NCBI GenBank assembly: GCA_019313105.1
Contig: JAFDBW010000071.1
Span: 1-15,229 of the forward strand
Length of the DNA stretch: 15,229 nt
Source of the DNA: Deltaproteobacteria bacterium
Lineage (GTDB): Bacteria > Desulfobacterota > Desulfuromonadia > Desulfuromonadales > BM103
Reading direction: 5' to 3'
Shown: one piece after another, positions 6,418 to 14,369 of the stretch
Layout of the letters: each line of letters opens with the position of its first letter
Numbering within the stretch: the first letter of the stretch is position 1
Translations under genes and position numbers: made by a program
Notes under the pieces: generated by a model
What the model saw: only the letters and a program-made list of their open reading frames with translations
What the model was told of the DNA's origin: nothing
The model's database searches: none

Positions 6418-9102
6418 CTAGTCGTTGTGGGGATTCAGTTTCCCGGAGTTTATGTTGAGTTCCTTGATCGCACGGGTCACTGTGCCAGGCTCAATCTCGC
6501 CGGCCGCGTCCAGCTGCTTTAAGGCGGCAATTGCGATGTAACGGTAATCGACCTCGAAGAAATCGCGCAGCTCATCCCGGCCGTCGCTGCGGCCGAAGCC
6601 GTCGGTGCCGAGACAGTGCAGCGGTCCAGGGAACCATTGTGCCACAGATGCCGGCAGAACCTTCATGTAATCCGAGGCGGCGACAAAAACCCCCCTTTCT
6701 TTCGCCAACAGTTGCTGGACGTAAGGGACCCTGGCTTTCTTGCCCGAGTTGATGAGGTTCCAGCGCTCGCATTCGATGGCATCGGTGTAAAGTTCCTTGT
6801 AGCTGGTCACGCTCCAGACATCGCTGGCTATCTTGTAAGTTTTCTCCAGCAGCTCCTGGGCCTTGAGTGCTTCGTTAAGGATAGCACCGCTGCCGAGCAG
6901 ATGAGCTTTGGCCTTGCTCTTCTTCAGGCTTGCCGGGCGGAACCGGTACATTCCACGAATAATGCCATCACGAACATTTTTGCCTTTAGGCATCGGCGGC
7001 ATCAGGTAGGTCTCGTTCATCACCGTAATGTAATAGATCAGGTCTTCCTGCTGACAGTACATGCGCGTCAGGCCGTTATGGACGATCACCGCCATCTCGT
7101 AGGCAAACGCCGGGTCATAGGCTTTGATCCTGGTCGATGTCAGGGCCAGCACATGGCTATGACCGTCCTGGTGCTGCAGCCCCTCGCCGGCGAGGGTGGT
7201 CCGACCGGACGTGGCGCCGATCAGGAAACCCCGGGCGCGACTGTCGCAGGCCTGCCAGATCAGGTCCCCGACCCGCTGGAAGCCAAACATCGAATAAAAC
7301 GTATAGAAGGGGATGGTCTGAACGCCGTTGTTGGAATGCGCGGTGCCGGCAGCGATGAAGCTGGCCATGGAGCCGGCCTCGCTTAAGCCCTCCTCAAGGA
7401 TCGCGCCGGTCTTCTTCTCGTTGTAGTGCAGCAGGCTGGCCTTGTCGACCGGCTCGTACAGCTGGCCTACGTGGCTGTAGATTCCGGCCTGGCGGAAAAG
7501 AGCCTCCATGCCGAAAGTGCGGGCCTCATCAGGGACGATCGGCACGATCAGCTTGCCCAGCTCAGGGTCACGCAGCAGCTTGGCCAACATGTGGACGTAG
7601 GCCATGGTGGTCGCCAGCTCGCGGTCGCCCGAACCATCCAGGTACTCGCGGATCAGGCCGTCAGTCTGGCAGGCGATCGGATCCTTGCCGGGGAAGCGCT
7701 TCGGCAGCGAGCCGCCGAGCGCCGCACGCCGCTCTTTGAGATACTGCATTTCCGGGCTGTCTTCTGCCGGGCGGTAGAAGGGTGCTTCCGCAATCTCGTG
7801 ATCACTGACGGGAATATTGAAACGGGTCCGGAATTCCTTAAGCTCATCCTCGTTGAGCTTTTTTTGCGAGTGAGTGATATTTTTACCTTCACCGGCCTCA
7901 CCCAGGCCGTATCCCTTGATTGTGTGGGCGAGAATAACGGTTGGCATCTCGGTCTGGGAAATCGCGTTGCTGTAAGCAGCATAAACCTTGTCCGGATCGT
8001 GGCCGCCACGGGTCAGGCGGCCAAGATGTTCGTCGCTGTAATTCTCAACCAGCTTCAGCAAGGGCTGATATTTGCCGAAAAAATGTTCGCGGACGTAGTC
8101 GCCTTTCTTCAGCGTGAAGTGCTGCATCTCGCCGTCAAGGACTTCATCCATGCGCCTGACCAGCAACCCGGTGTCGTCCTTCTCAAGCAACTGGTCCCAG
8201 TCGTCACCCCAGATGACCTTGACTACGTTCCAGCCGGCGCCACGGAAGGCCGCTTCCAGTTCCTGGATGATCTTGCCGTTACCACGCACCGGTCCATCGA
8301 GACGCTGCAGGTTGCAGTTGACGACAAAAATCAGGTTATTGAGTTTCTCCCGAGAAGCGAGGGTGATCGCGCCGAGAGACTCCGGCTCATCCATCTCGCC
8401 GTCACCGAGCATTGCCCAGACCTTGCGTCCGCTCGACTTGCGCAACCCGCGATCAACCAGGTAGTGGTTGAAGCGCGCCTGGTAGATCGCAGAGAGGGCC
8501 GTCAGGCCCATGGAGACTGTGGGGAATTCCCAGAACTCCGGCATCAGGAAGGGGTGTGGATAGGAAGAGAGCCCGCCTTCGGGTGCCAGCTCATTGCGGA
8601 ATCGTTCCAGGTCTTCTTTTGTCAGACGTCCCTCGAGGAAGGCACGGGCATAAACCCCCGGAGCAGCATGGCCCTGGAAGTAAATCATGTCGCCGAGGAA
8701 ATCGTCGGTCCGACCACGCCAGAAGTGGTTGAAGCCGACTTCCCAGAGTGTCGCGACCGACGCATAGGTCGAAATATGACCGCCGATCCCCGATTTCTCA
8801 CGGTTGGCACGCACGACCATGGCCATGGCGTTCCAGCGGATAATCGACTTGATGCGTCGTTCAATTTCGCGGTTACCGGGATAAACCGGCTGTTTGTCTC
8901 TGGGGATCGTATTGATATAAGGCGTGTTGGCGGTAAAAGGGATACTCACACCCTGTTCCTGGGCCCTGACCTGCAACAGGCGAAGCAGCTCGCGGACCCG
9001 CTCCTCGCCCTGGGTCTGCAAAACGTAATCGAGCGATTCACGCCACTCGGAATTTTCGATGTCCAGCAGATCGTTGGCTGATTTTTGTATATCTGTTGCC
9101 AT
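6418..9102 (-). CDS. aceE: Pyruvate dehydrogenase E1, homodimeric type
   Basis: This 894-residue thiamine-diphosphate enzyme decarboxylates pyruvate and reductively acetylates the lipoyl group of E2. It is the single-chain homodimeric E1 of Gram-negative bacteria rather than the alpha/beta form, and its length matches the roughly 890 residues usual for AceE. The ThDP motif begins at GDGEMDEP (233-240) and is completed by NCNLQRLDG near 262-270. Active-site region histidines are visible in GGHISTYAS (His109), FQGHAAPG (His145) and YPHPF (His183). AGGAG (9111-9115) lies eight bases before the ATG, a strong start signal. It is the first gene of aceE-aceF-lpdA. Its promoter should lie in the 330-base region upstream, where I could not pick one confidently. 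Confidence 0.98.
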   Translation of the reverse strand: MATDIQKSANDLLDIENSEWRESLDYVLQTQGEERVRELLRLLQVRAQEQGVSIPFTANTPYINTIPRDKQPVYPGNREIERRIKSIIRWNAMAMVVRANREKSGIGGHISTYASVATLWEVGFNHFWRGRTDDFLGDMIYFQGHAAPGVYARAFLEGRLTKEDLERFRNELAPEGGLSSYPHPFLMPEFWEFPTVSMGLTALSAIYQARFNHYLVDRGLRKSSGRKVWAMLGDGEMDEPESLGAITLASREKLNNLIFVVNCNLQRLDGPVRGNGKIIQELEAAFRGAGWNVVKVIWGDDWDQLLEKDDTGLLVRRMDEVLDGEMQHFTLKKGDYVREHFFGKYQPLLKLVENYSDEHLGRLTRGGHDPDKVYAAYSNAISQTEMPTVILAHTIKGYGLGEAGEGKNITHSQKKLNEDELKEFRTRFNIPVSDHEIAEAPFYRPAEDSPEMQYLKERRAALGGSLPKRFPGKDPIACQTDGLIREYLDGSGDRELATTMAYVHMLAKLLRDPELGKLIVPIVPDEARTFGMEALFRQAGIYSHVGQLYEPVDKASLLHYNEKKTGAILEEGLSEAGSMASFIAAGTAHSNNGVQTIPFYTFYSMFGFQRVGDLIWQACDSRARGFLIGATSGRTTLAGEGLQHQDGHSHVLALTSTRIKAYDPAFAYEMAVIVHNGLTRMYCQQEDLIYYITVMNETYLMPPMPKGKNVRDGIIRGMYRFRPASLKKSKAKAHLLGSGAILNEALKAQELLEKTYKIASDVWSVTSYKELYTDAIECERWNLINSGKKARVPYVQQLLAKERGVFVAASDYMKVLPASVAQWFPGPLHCLGTDGFGRSDGRDELRDFFEVDYRYIAIAALKQLDAAGEIEPGTVTRAIKELNINSGKLNPHND

Positions 9103-9268
9103 TACTGCAACTCCTCTTATCTAGAAAGGGAAAACAGGAATTATTTACGTGCGTGTGGTTGTGTGAAAAAAAGCCACTATTAGAATTTACCTGATATTTG
9201 ACGATTGACCAGAATTGGGCATGAGAAATATGGCCACATGTCTGATAAATATTTCGATTTCCTAGTTG

Positions 9269-9294
9269 TGCATCTTGTTTTTCAACTTGATGCA
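9269..9294 (+). other. Small hairpin upstream of aceE
   Basis: TGCATC (9269-9274) pairs with GATGCA (9289-9294); inside, TTG and CAA can pair around a T-rich loop. It stands just before the larger hairpin at 9298-9353. In the plus direction the two together resemble the 5' stem and terminator stem of a small RNA. In the minus direction it would lie near or upstream of the aceE leader. The stem is short, so its significance is uncertain. Confidence 0.3.
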
Positions 9295-9297
9295 GAG

Positions 9298-9357
9298 AAT
9301 CAAAACCTTAAAACAAAACTGGCGGGCCGCGCCCCCGGGTTCTGGTTTTGATTTTTT
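9298..9357 (+). terminator. Large inverted repeat with plus-strand T-run, terminator-like
   Basis: AATCAAAACC (9298-9307) is perfectly repeated in inverted form as GGTTTTGATT (9344-9353), with a GC-rich core between (GGGCCGCGCCC region, 9324-9334). On the plus strand the second arm runs into six Ts (9352-9357), giving the shape of an intrinsic terminator. CAAAAC also occurs a second time at 9314-9319 and can pair with the same GTTTTG (9345-9350), so two mutually exclusive stems exist. No plus-strand gene precedes it. It may end an unannotated RNA or block antisense transcription into ilvD. Confidence 0.4.
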
Positions 9358-9371
9358 GGGTTTGATTCCGC

Positions 9372-9407
9372 AAAAAGACGCGGGACACTTCTTTCGAAGT
9401 GTCCCGC
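9372..9407 (-). terminator. ilvD: Intrinsic terminator of the leu-ilv transcript after ilvD
   Basis: GCGGGACACTTC (9380-9391) and GAAGTGTCCCGC (9396-9407) form a perfect 12-bp stem with a four-base loop. Read leftward it is followed by GTC and five Ts (9376-9372). It begins 25 bases beyond the ilvD stop. The stem strength and placement make this a convincing Rho-independent terminator separating the ilv genes from the pyruvate dehydrogenase operon. Confidence 0.88.
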
Positions 9408-9432
9408 TAAACTGCTTAAGAGTCTCTGACAG

Positions 9433-11136
9433 CTAACTCGTCACCGCCCCCTTCGAAGCAGAAGAAACCAGCCTGGCATATTTCGCCAACACCCCACGCG
9501 TGTAGCGCAAGCCCGGAGCCTGCCACCGCGATCGACGTGCCGCGATTTCCTGCTCATCAACCTTCAGGTTCAACACACCACCGGCAAGATCGATCTCAAC
9601 CTCATCACCTTCCTCAACCAGGGCGATCATACCGCCGACCTGGGCCTCAGGGGCGACATGGCCGATCATGATCCCGTGGGTCCCGCCGGAAAAACGCCCG
9701 TCGGTCACCAGCGCGACATCCTTACCGAGGCCGGCCCCCATCAGCGCCGCTGAAGGAGAAAGCATCTCCCGCATACCGGGGCCACCTTTCGGCCCCTCGT
9801 AACGGATGACCAGGACATCGCCTGCCTGGACAGTGCCGCCAAGGATCGCCTCGAGGGCCTCCTCTTCCCGGTTGAACACCCGCGCCGGTCCGGCGAAAAG
9901 TGTCATCTCCTTGCCACTTAACTTGATCACACAGCCCTCTTCAGCGAGGTTGCCGTGCAGAACCCTTATGTGCTGACCGGCCGCAGCGAATGGATTGTCA
10001 GGGTGATGGAAAACATCCTGACCCTCAGGCCATGCAGGGGCATCGGCCAGGTTCTCCGCCACGGTTTTACCGGTCACCGTAATGCAATCACCATGCAGGT
10101 AGCCATTATCCAGCAGGGTCTTCATCACCATCGGCAGACCGCCGATTTCGTGCAGGTCGTTCATCACGTATTGGCCGAAAGGCTTAAAATTACCGAGCAA
10201 AGGCACCTGCGAAGTGATCTCGCCAATCTCATCCAGGGTCAGATCGATATCGGCTTCGTGGGCCAGGGCGAGCATGTGCAGCACCGCATTGGTCGATCCC
10301 CCCAGGGCCCAGGCCACAGTCAGGGCATTCTCAAAGGCCTTGCGGGTCATGATATCGCGACTGGTGAGGCCGGACTTGAGCAGCGCCATAACCGCCTGTG
10401 CTGAACGTACACAGTCCTGCTGCTTGTCCCTGGAAATCACGTTTTGGTAATCAACGGCAAGATTAGAAGACGCCCCCGGCAGACTCATGCCGAGCGCCTC
10501 GATCGCCGAAGCCATGGTGTTGGCGGTGTACATTCCGGCACAGGATCCGGCACCGGGGCAGGCGCGACACTCGATGGCATGCAACTCCTCGGCATCAAGC
10601 TTGCCGGCACAGTGGGCGCCGATCGCCTCGAAGGCACTGACGATATTGAGCGCCTTGCCCTGATAGTCGCCGGGCAGGATGCTGCCACCGTAGAGGGTCA
10701 GCCCGACCAGGTTGTTGCGGGCGATCGGCATCAGCGCCCCGGGAATCGTCTTGTCGCAGCCGGACAGGGTGATCACTGCATCAACCCGGTAGCCTTCGGT
10801 CATCAGCTCGATACTGTCGGCGATCACGTCGCGGCTGACCAGGGAGTACTTCATTGCCTCGGTCCCCATCGAAATACCGTCGGAGACCACGGGGGTGCCG
10901 AACACGATCGCCTTGCCTCCGGCCCGTTCAATTTCCAGCTGCACCAACTCTCCCAGATCCCTGACATGGTCATTGCACGGGGTGCCATTGGTGTAGGGGA
11001 TAGCCAGGGCGATGATCGGCTTGTCGAAATCCTCATCGGTAAACCGCACGGCACGCAGCATGGTCCGCGCGGCAGTACGCTCAACCCAATCTTTCGATCC
11101 CTTGTGTCCGGTAATTTCCTCACTGCGTCGTTTCAT
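9433..11136 (-). CDS. ilvD: Dihydroxy-acid dehydratase
   Basis: This 567-residue iron-sulfur enzyme dehydrates 2,3-dihydroxy-isovalerate and 2,3-dihydroxy-3-methylvalerate to the keto acids that precede valine, leucine and isoleucine. The three cluster-ligand cysteines are Cys54 in GTPCNDH, Cys127 in SGCDKTIPG and Cys199 in GAGSCAGMYTANTM, consistent with a 2Fe-2S type enzyme. VVSDGISMG (83-91) is another family signature. Length is within the usual 550-620 range. AGGGG lies five bases before the ATG. It is the last gene of the leftward leu-ilv cluster and is followed by a strong terminator. The 245-base gap to ilvN is larger than the other gaps in the cluster and carries repeats, so ilvD could have its own promoter. 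Confidence 0.98.
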   Translation of the reverse strand: MKRRSEEITGHKGSKDWVERTAARTMLRAVRFTDEDFDKPIIALAIPYTNGTPCNDHVRDLGELVQLEIERAGGKAIVFGTPVVSDGISMGTEAMKYSLVSRDVIADSIELMTEGYRVDAVITLSGCDKTIPGALMPIARNNLVGLTLYGGSILPGDYQGKALNIVSAFEAIGAHCAGKLDAEELHAIECRACPGAGSCAGMYTANTMASAIEALGMSLPGASSNLAVDYQNVISRDKQQDCVRSAQAVMALLKSGLTSRDIMTRKAFENALTVAWALGGSTNAVLHMLALAHEADIDLTLDEIGEITSQVPLLGNFKPFGQYVMNDLHEIGGLPMVMKTLLDNGYLHGDCITVTGKTVAENLADAPAWPEGQDVFHHPDNPFAAAGQHIRVLHGNLAEEGCVIKLSGKEMTLFAGPARVFNREEEALEAILGGTVQAGDVLVIRYEGPKGGPGMREMLSPSAALMGAGLGKDVALVTDGRFSGGTHGIMIGHVAPEAQVGGMIALVEEGDEVEIDLAGGVLNLKVDEQEIAARRSRWQAPGLRYTRGVLAKYARLVSSASKGAVTS

Positions 11137-11381
11137 GGTGGCCCCTTAACTTTAACTTGAAAGCATTTTTAACGCCCGTCCGCGCTGCTCACTCAAGACG
11201 CAAAGAGCGCAAAGGCAAGAAATCTTCAACCGATATAAAATCAGACTCTTTTTCTAAAATTTCACCGGGAGATATTGAGATTTTTCAATGCCAAGATAAC
11301 CATGCCGATTGACACTGTTAAACGATATGGTCGTTGGCGTCTTTGCGTTAAATCAGACTATCCCTTGACCTGGGACATATA
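11137..11381. repeat. Intergenic segment with short inverted and direct repeats
   Basis: ACGCAAAGA (11198-11206) recurs inverted as TCTTTGCGT (11340-11348), and AAATCAGACT recurs directly at 11238-11247 and 11350-11359, where the second copy abuts the inverted arm. AGCGCAAAG (11205-11213) is a further near-copy beside the left arm. From memory, TTTGCGTC-type intergenic repeats are common in many bacterial genomes, including Geobacter relatives, but I cannot confirm that this one is repeated elsewhere. A weak minus-strand promoter-like pair (TTGAAA, 18 bases, TGAAAT) is also present and could serve ilvD. No protein gene is supportable here. Confidence 0.5.
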
Positions 11382-11867
11382 TTACTTATCCATCGCCGTG
11401 ACACCGGTCCGGGCGATCTCGATAAAATGGTCCACGCCGACATCATCGAGAAACATATCGATGCGCTCCGTTGGCCCGGCGATCTGGACGATATGGATGT
11501 CGTGGGGCTGGCTGTCGAGAATTTCCAGCTGGTATTTCTTCTTCAACTTGGCATATTCCTTATCCTCCAGCTCGAACTTGACGATCGCCACCTCACGCCA
11601 GTAGCTCTGGTCACGGTCGAGTTCCTTGGCGCGGATCACCTCGGTGAATTTTTCCAGCTGGCGAATGATCTGGGTGACCTTGGCCTCGTCGTCTTCGCGC
11701 AGGGTAATCGTCATGCGGCTGACTCCCGGGGCCTTGGCCTTGCAGACCGTCAGGGTGTCGACGTTGTACATCTTGCGCCGGATCATCGAGGATATCTTGT
11801 TGAGCGTGCCCGGCTTGTTCTGTACGAATGCCAGGATGCCCCGTCTTTTCATTTTTTTCGGTGTCAT
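11382..11867 (-). CDS. ilvN: Acetolactate synthase small (regulatory) subunit
   Basis: This 161-residue subunit activates the catalytic subunit IlvB and normally confers feedback inhibition by valine. An ACT domain occupies about residues 8-80 (ILAFVQNKPGTLNKISSMI, then NVDTLTVCKAKAPGVSRMTI), and the C-terminal ALS small-subunit domain follows. The length is that of the two-domain form (like E. coli IlvH, about 163 residues) rather than the short IlvN form. It lies 42 bases after ilvB, so the two are surely cotranscribed. The ATG at 11867 is preceded by a weak GGGA about eight bases away. An internal ATG at codon 6 has no Shine-Dalgarno sequence, so the first is preferred. Confidence 0.97.
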   Translation of the reverse strand: MTPKKMKRRGILAFVQNKPGTLNKISSMIRRKMYNVDTLTVCKAKAPGVSRMTITLREDDEAKVTQIIRQLEKFTEVIRAKELDRDQSYWREVAIVKFELEDKEYAKLKKKYQLEILDSQPHDIHIVQIAGPTERIDMFLDDVGVDHFIEIARTGVTAMDK

Positions 11868-11909
11868 ATACTTATCCCATTAAGAATGAAGTCAGTTTCG
11901 CGCTATTTT

Positions 11910-13637
11910 TCAAGCCTTCGGCCTGGATACGATCATGTCCCCGAAACCACCACCGGCCGGAATCATCGGCAGGATCACTTCGGAGGGGTCGCAGATGAAT
12001 TCGAGGATATAAGCCCCATCATGTTCGATGGCGGACTTTATGGCCGCATCAACCTGGTCAAGCTCGGTGACCTTCTGGTACGGGATGCCATAGGCGCTGG
12101 CGATCAGACCGAAATCGGGGCTCTGCATCGGCGTACCGGCGTACCGGCCATCGAAGAACAGGGTCTGCCACTGTCGGACCATGCCCAGGTAGCCGTTATT
12201 CAGGATCATGATCTTGACGTCGGTGCCCTGCTCCATGATCGTACCCAGCTCCTGGATATTCATCTGGAAGCCGCCGTCACCGCTGATCGACCAGACCCGC
12301 TCATCGGGCCGCGCCAGCTTGGCACCGATCGCCATTGGCAGAGAGCAGCCCATGGTCCCGGCGCCGCCTGAGGCAAACCAGCTGTTGTTGGTCTGGTAGT
12401 TGTAGAAGCGGGCCGCCATCATCTGGTGCTGGCCGACATCAGGGACGATAATGTCTCTGCCTTCGGTAATCTCAGAGAGGCGACGCACGATCGTCTTCAT
12501 CAGCAGCTGGCCACCATCTCCAACTCCCCTGGCGATCTCCTCTTCGACTCCGGCAGTCTCCTTGCGGTTGTCGTCGATCTCCTTCAGCCAGCGACGACGC
12601 GGTTTGTGGATCAGCTCGGGGTCGCTCAACATGACATGCAGGGTGCGGTAAACATCGGCGTTGATAGCAACCGTGGTTGCGACGTTCTTGTCGAGCTCCG
12701 AAGGATCGATTTCGACGTGGATAACGTCAGCATTCGCTGCGTACTCGTTGAGTTTACCGGTCACCCGGTCATCGAAGCGCATGCCGAAGCTTAAGATCAG
12801 ATCGGCGTTCATGACCGCCCGGTTCGCCTCGACAGTGCCGTGCATCCCCATCATGCCGAGGCTCAAGGGGTGGTCGAGCGGCATGGCCGACAGGCCATGC
12901 AGGGTGAACGCGACCGGGATGTTGCTCTTCTCGGCAAACTCCTGCAGCAGCGCACCGGCGTTGCTGGCGATCACGCCGTGACCGCAGAACATGACCGGGC
13001 GCTCACTGCGATTGAGCATCTCGACAGCCTTGTGTACAACATCACGCTGCGGAGTCGGGTGATAATAGAACCCGGGCAGCTTCGGCCGGAACTTCTTCGG
13101 ATCAAAAGCATAGTTTTTCCCGGTCTCGGCAAACTGGATATCCTTGGGGATATCGATCACGACCGGGCCGCACCGCCCGGTGGTCGCCACATAAAATGCT
13201 TCGTGGATGGTTTTTTCGATCTCCTCGGCGGTCAGCGGCATGTAGGTCTGCTTGCAGATCGGCATCATGACGCCGACCACGTCACTCTCCTGAAAAGCGT
13301 CGGTCGCGATCACCCCGGTCGCCACCTGACCGGTGATCGCCACGATCGGGATCGAATCCATGTGGGCATCGGCGACGCCGGTGACCAGGTTCATGGCACC
13401 GGGTCCCGAAGTTGCCATGCACACGCCGACCTGCGGCGTCTCCGTGGAGAGCGAGGCGCGTGACAGCCCCTGGGCCATAAAGGTCGCCCCTTGTTCATGC
13501 CTGGGCATAACAAACTTGAACCCCGGCTGCTTTTCCATCTCGTCGAACACCGGCATGATAGCGCCGCCGGTATAACCGAAGATGTATTGCACGCCCCGGT
13601 CGCGGAGCGCACGTAAGACCAGTTCAGTACCTTTCAT
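11910..13637 (-). CDS. ilvB: Acetolactate synthase large (catalytic) subunit
   Basis: This 575-residue thiamine-diphosphate enzyme condenses two pyruvates to acetolactate, or pyruvate with 2-ketobutyrate to acetohydroxybutyrate. The N-terminal domain contains FGYTGGAIMPVFD and the catalytic Glu48 in PRHEQGA. The ThDP motif begins with GDGG (453-456) and ends with the asparagine pair at 480-481 (ILNNGYLGMVRQWQ). FQES near 115 is the usual FAD-domain-adjacent signature. Length matches biosynthetic AHAS. The ribosome binding site is modest (AGAGGG, about 11 bases upstream), but the N-terminus matches the family at this ATG. It follows leuD by 93 bases and precedes ilvN by 42 bases, forming the ilvBN pair. 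Confidence 0.98.
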   Translation of the reverse strand: MKGTELVLRALRDRGVQYIFGYTGGAIMPVFDEMEKQPGFKFVMPRHEQGATFMAQGLSRASLSTETPQVGVCMATSGPGAMNLVTGVADAHMDSIPIVAITGQVATGVIATDAFQESDVVGVMMPICKQTYMPLTAEEIEKTIHEAFYVATTGRCGPVVIDIPKDIQFAETGKNYAFDPKKFRPKLPGFYYHPTPQRDVVHKAVEMLNRSERPVMFCGHGVIASNAGALLQEFAEKSNIPVAFTLHGLSAMPLDHPLSLGMMGMHGTVEANRAVMNADLILSFGMRFDDRVTGKLNEYAANADVIHVEIDPSELDKNVATTVAINADVYRTLHVMLSDPELIHKPRRRWLKEIDDNRKETAGVEEEIARGVGDGGQLLMKTIVRRLSEITEGRDIIVPDVGQHQMMAARFYNYQTNNSWFASGGAGTMGCSLPMAIGAKLARPDERVWSISGDGGFQMNIQELGTIMEQGTDVKIMILNNGYLGMVRQWQTLFFDGRYAGTPMQSPDFGLIASAYGIPYQKVTELDQVDAAIKSAIEHDGAYILEFICDPSEVILPMIPAGGGFGDMIVSRPKA

Positions 13638-13730
13638 ATCTGCTTCATCCCTCTCTCGGAACTGTCCCCGAACAGAGACGGCCCCTTAGTTGATGTCTTG
13701 ATTATTGAAACTTGCGAAGATCAGTTTCGT

Positions 13731-14366
13731 TCAGAACAGCCAGGGTTCCTCTTCTCTACGGCGCTCTTCGAAGGCCCTGATCTCATCGGCGTGCTGCAGA
13801 GTCAGGCTGATTTCATCGAGGCCCTGCAACAGGCACTGCTTTTGGAACTCATCGATCTCGAAGCGAAAGGTCTCTCCGCCCGGTGTCGTGACCTGCTGCT
13901 TTTCCAGGTCAACATCCAGACGATAGCCGGGCGTCGCCGCCACTTGACCGAACAGCCGTTCGACGACGTCGACATCGAGCACCACCGGCAGGATACCGTT
14001 TTTGCTGCAGTTATTGGCAAAAATATCCGCGAAGCTCGGTGCGACGACGGCTTGGAAGCCGTAATCAAGCAAGGCCCAGGGTGCGTGCTCGCGGGACGAG
14101 CCACAACCGAAGTTTTCCCGGGCCAGCAGGATCTGCGCCCCCTGGTAGCGAGGCTGGTTGAGCACGAAATCGGTGTTCAAAGGCCGCCCGCTGCAATCTT
14201 TGCCCGGCTCACCGTAATCGAGGTAGCGCCACTCGTCAAACAGGTTCGGCCCGAAGCCGGTGCGCTTGATCGATTTGAGAAACTGCTTGGGGATAATTGC
14301 ATCGGTATCGACGTTGGAGCGATCGAGCGGTGCAACCAGGCCGTTCAGTTTGGTAAAGGCTTCCAT
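13731..14366 (-). CDS. leuD: 3-isopropylmalate dehydratase small subunit
   Basis: This 211-residue small subunit pairs with LeuC to isomerise 2-isopropylmalate to 3-isopropylmalate in leucine synthesis. Family features are DRSNVDTDAIIPKQFLK (15-31), GFGPNLFDEWR (37-47) and the swivelling-domain signature GCGSSREHAPWAL (87-99). It is the longer bacterial form (about 200 residues, as in E. coli) rather than the roughly 165-residue form found with archaeal-type LeuC. Its ATG lies three bases after the leuC stop, with GAGG eight bases upstream inside the end of leuC, so translation is likely coupled and the two subunits are made in balance. Confidence 0.97.
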   Translation of the reverse strand: MEAFTKLNGLVAPLDRSNVDTDAIIPKQFLKSIKRTGFGPNLFDEWRYLDYGEPGKDCSGRPLNTDFVLNQPRYQGAQILLARENFGCGSSREHAPWALLDYGFQAVVAPSFADIFANNCSKNGILPVVLDVDVVERLFGQVAATPGYRLDVDLEKQQVTTPGGETFRFEIDEFQKQCLLQGLDEISLTLQHADEIRAFEERRREEEPWLF

Positions 14367-14369
14367 TTC

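Larger units (their letters stand above)
9103..9432. other. Intergenic region between ilvD and aceE
   Basis: These 330 bases hold no supportable protein gene. From right to left they contain the ilvD terminator (9372-9407), the large inverted repeat (9298-9353), a small hairpin (9269-9294), an AT-rich stretch (about 9180-9265) where the aceE promoter would be expected, a GT-rich run on the plus strand near 9149-9165 (CA-rich in the aceE leader), and the aceE ribosome binding site (9111-9115). I found no convincing PdhR-type operator or promoter boxes for aceE. Confidence 0.7.

Noticed and set aside
7426..9081. 551-codon plus-strand open frame antisense to aceE
   Set aside because: It is a shadow frame of a high-GC gene on the other strand. 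The minus-strand AceE is unmistakable and complete, and the antisense translation has no recognisable motifs.
9205..9225. Possible PdhR-like operator (CCAGAATTGG palindrome) in front of aceE
   Set aside because: The half-sites do not match the known GGT-ACC type arrangement well and there is only one short copy. This is not enough to call a regulator site.
11427..12371. 314-codon plus-strand open frame across ilvN and ilvB
   Set aside because: It is antisense to two conserved subunits and spans their junction. The composition is typical of a shadow frame.
13638..13730. Possible leader hairpin between leuD and ilvB
   Set aside because: The best stem is only 4 bp (CTGT with ACAG). There is no T-run, leader peptide rich in branched-chain codons or riboswitch pattern.
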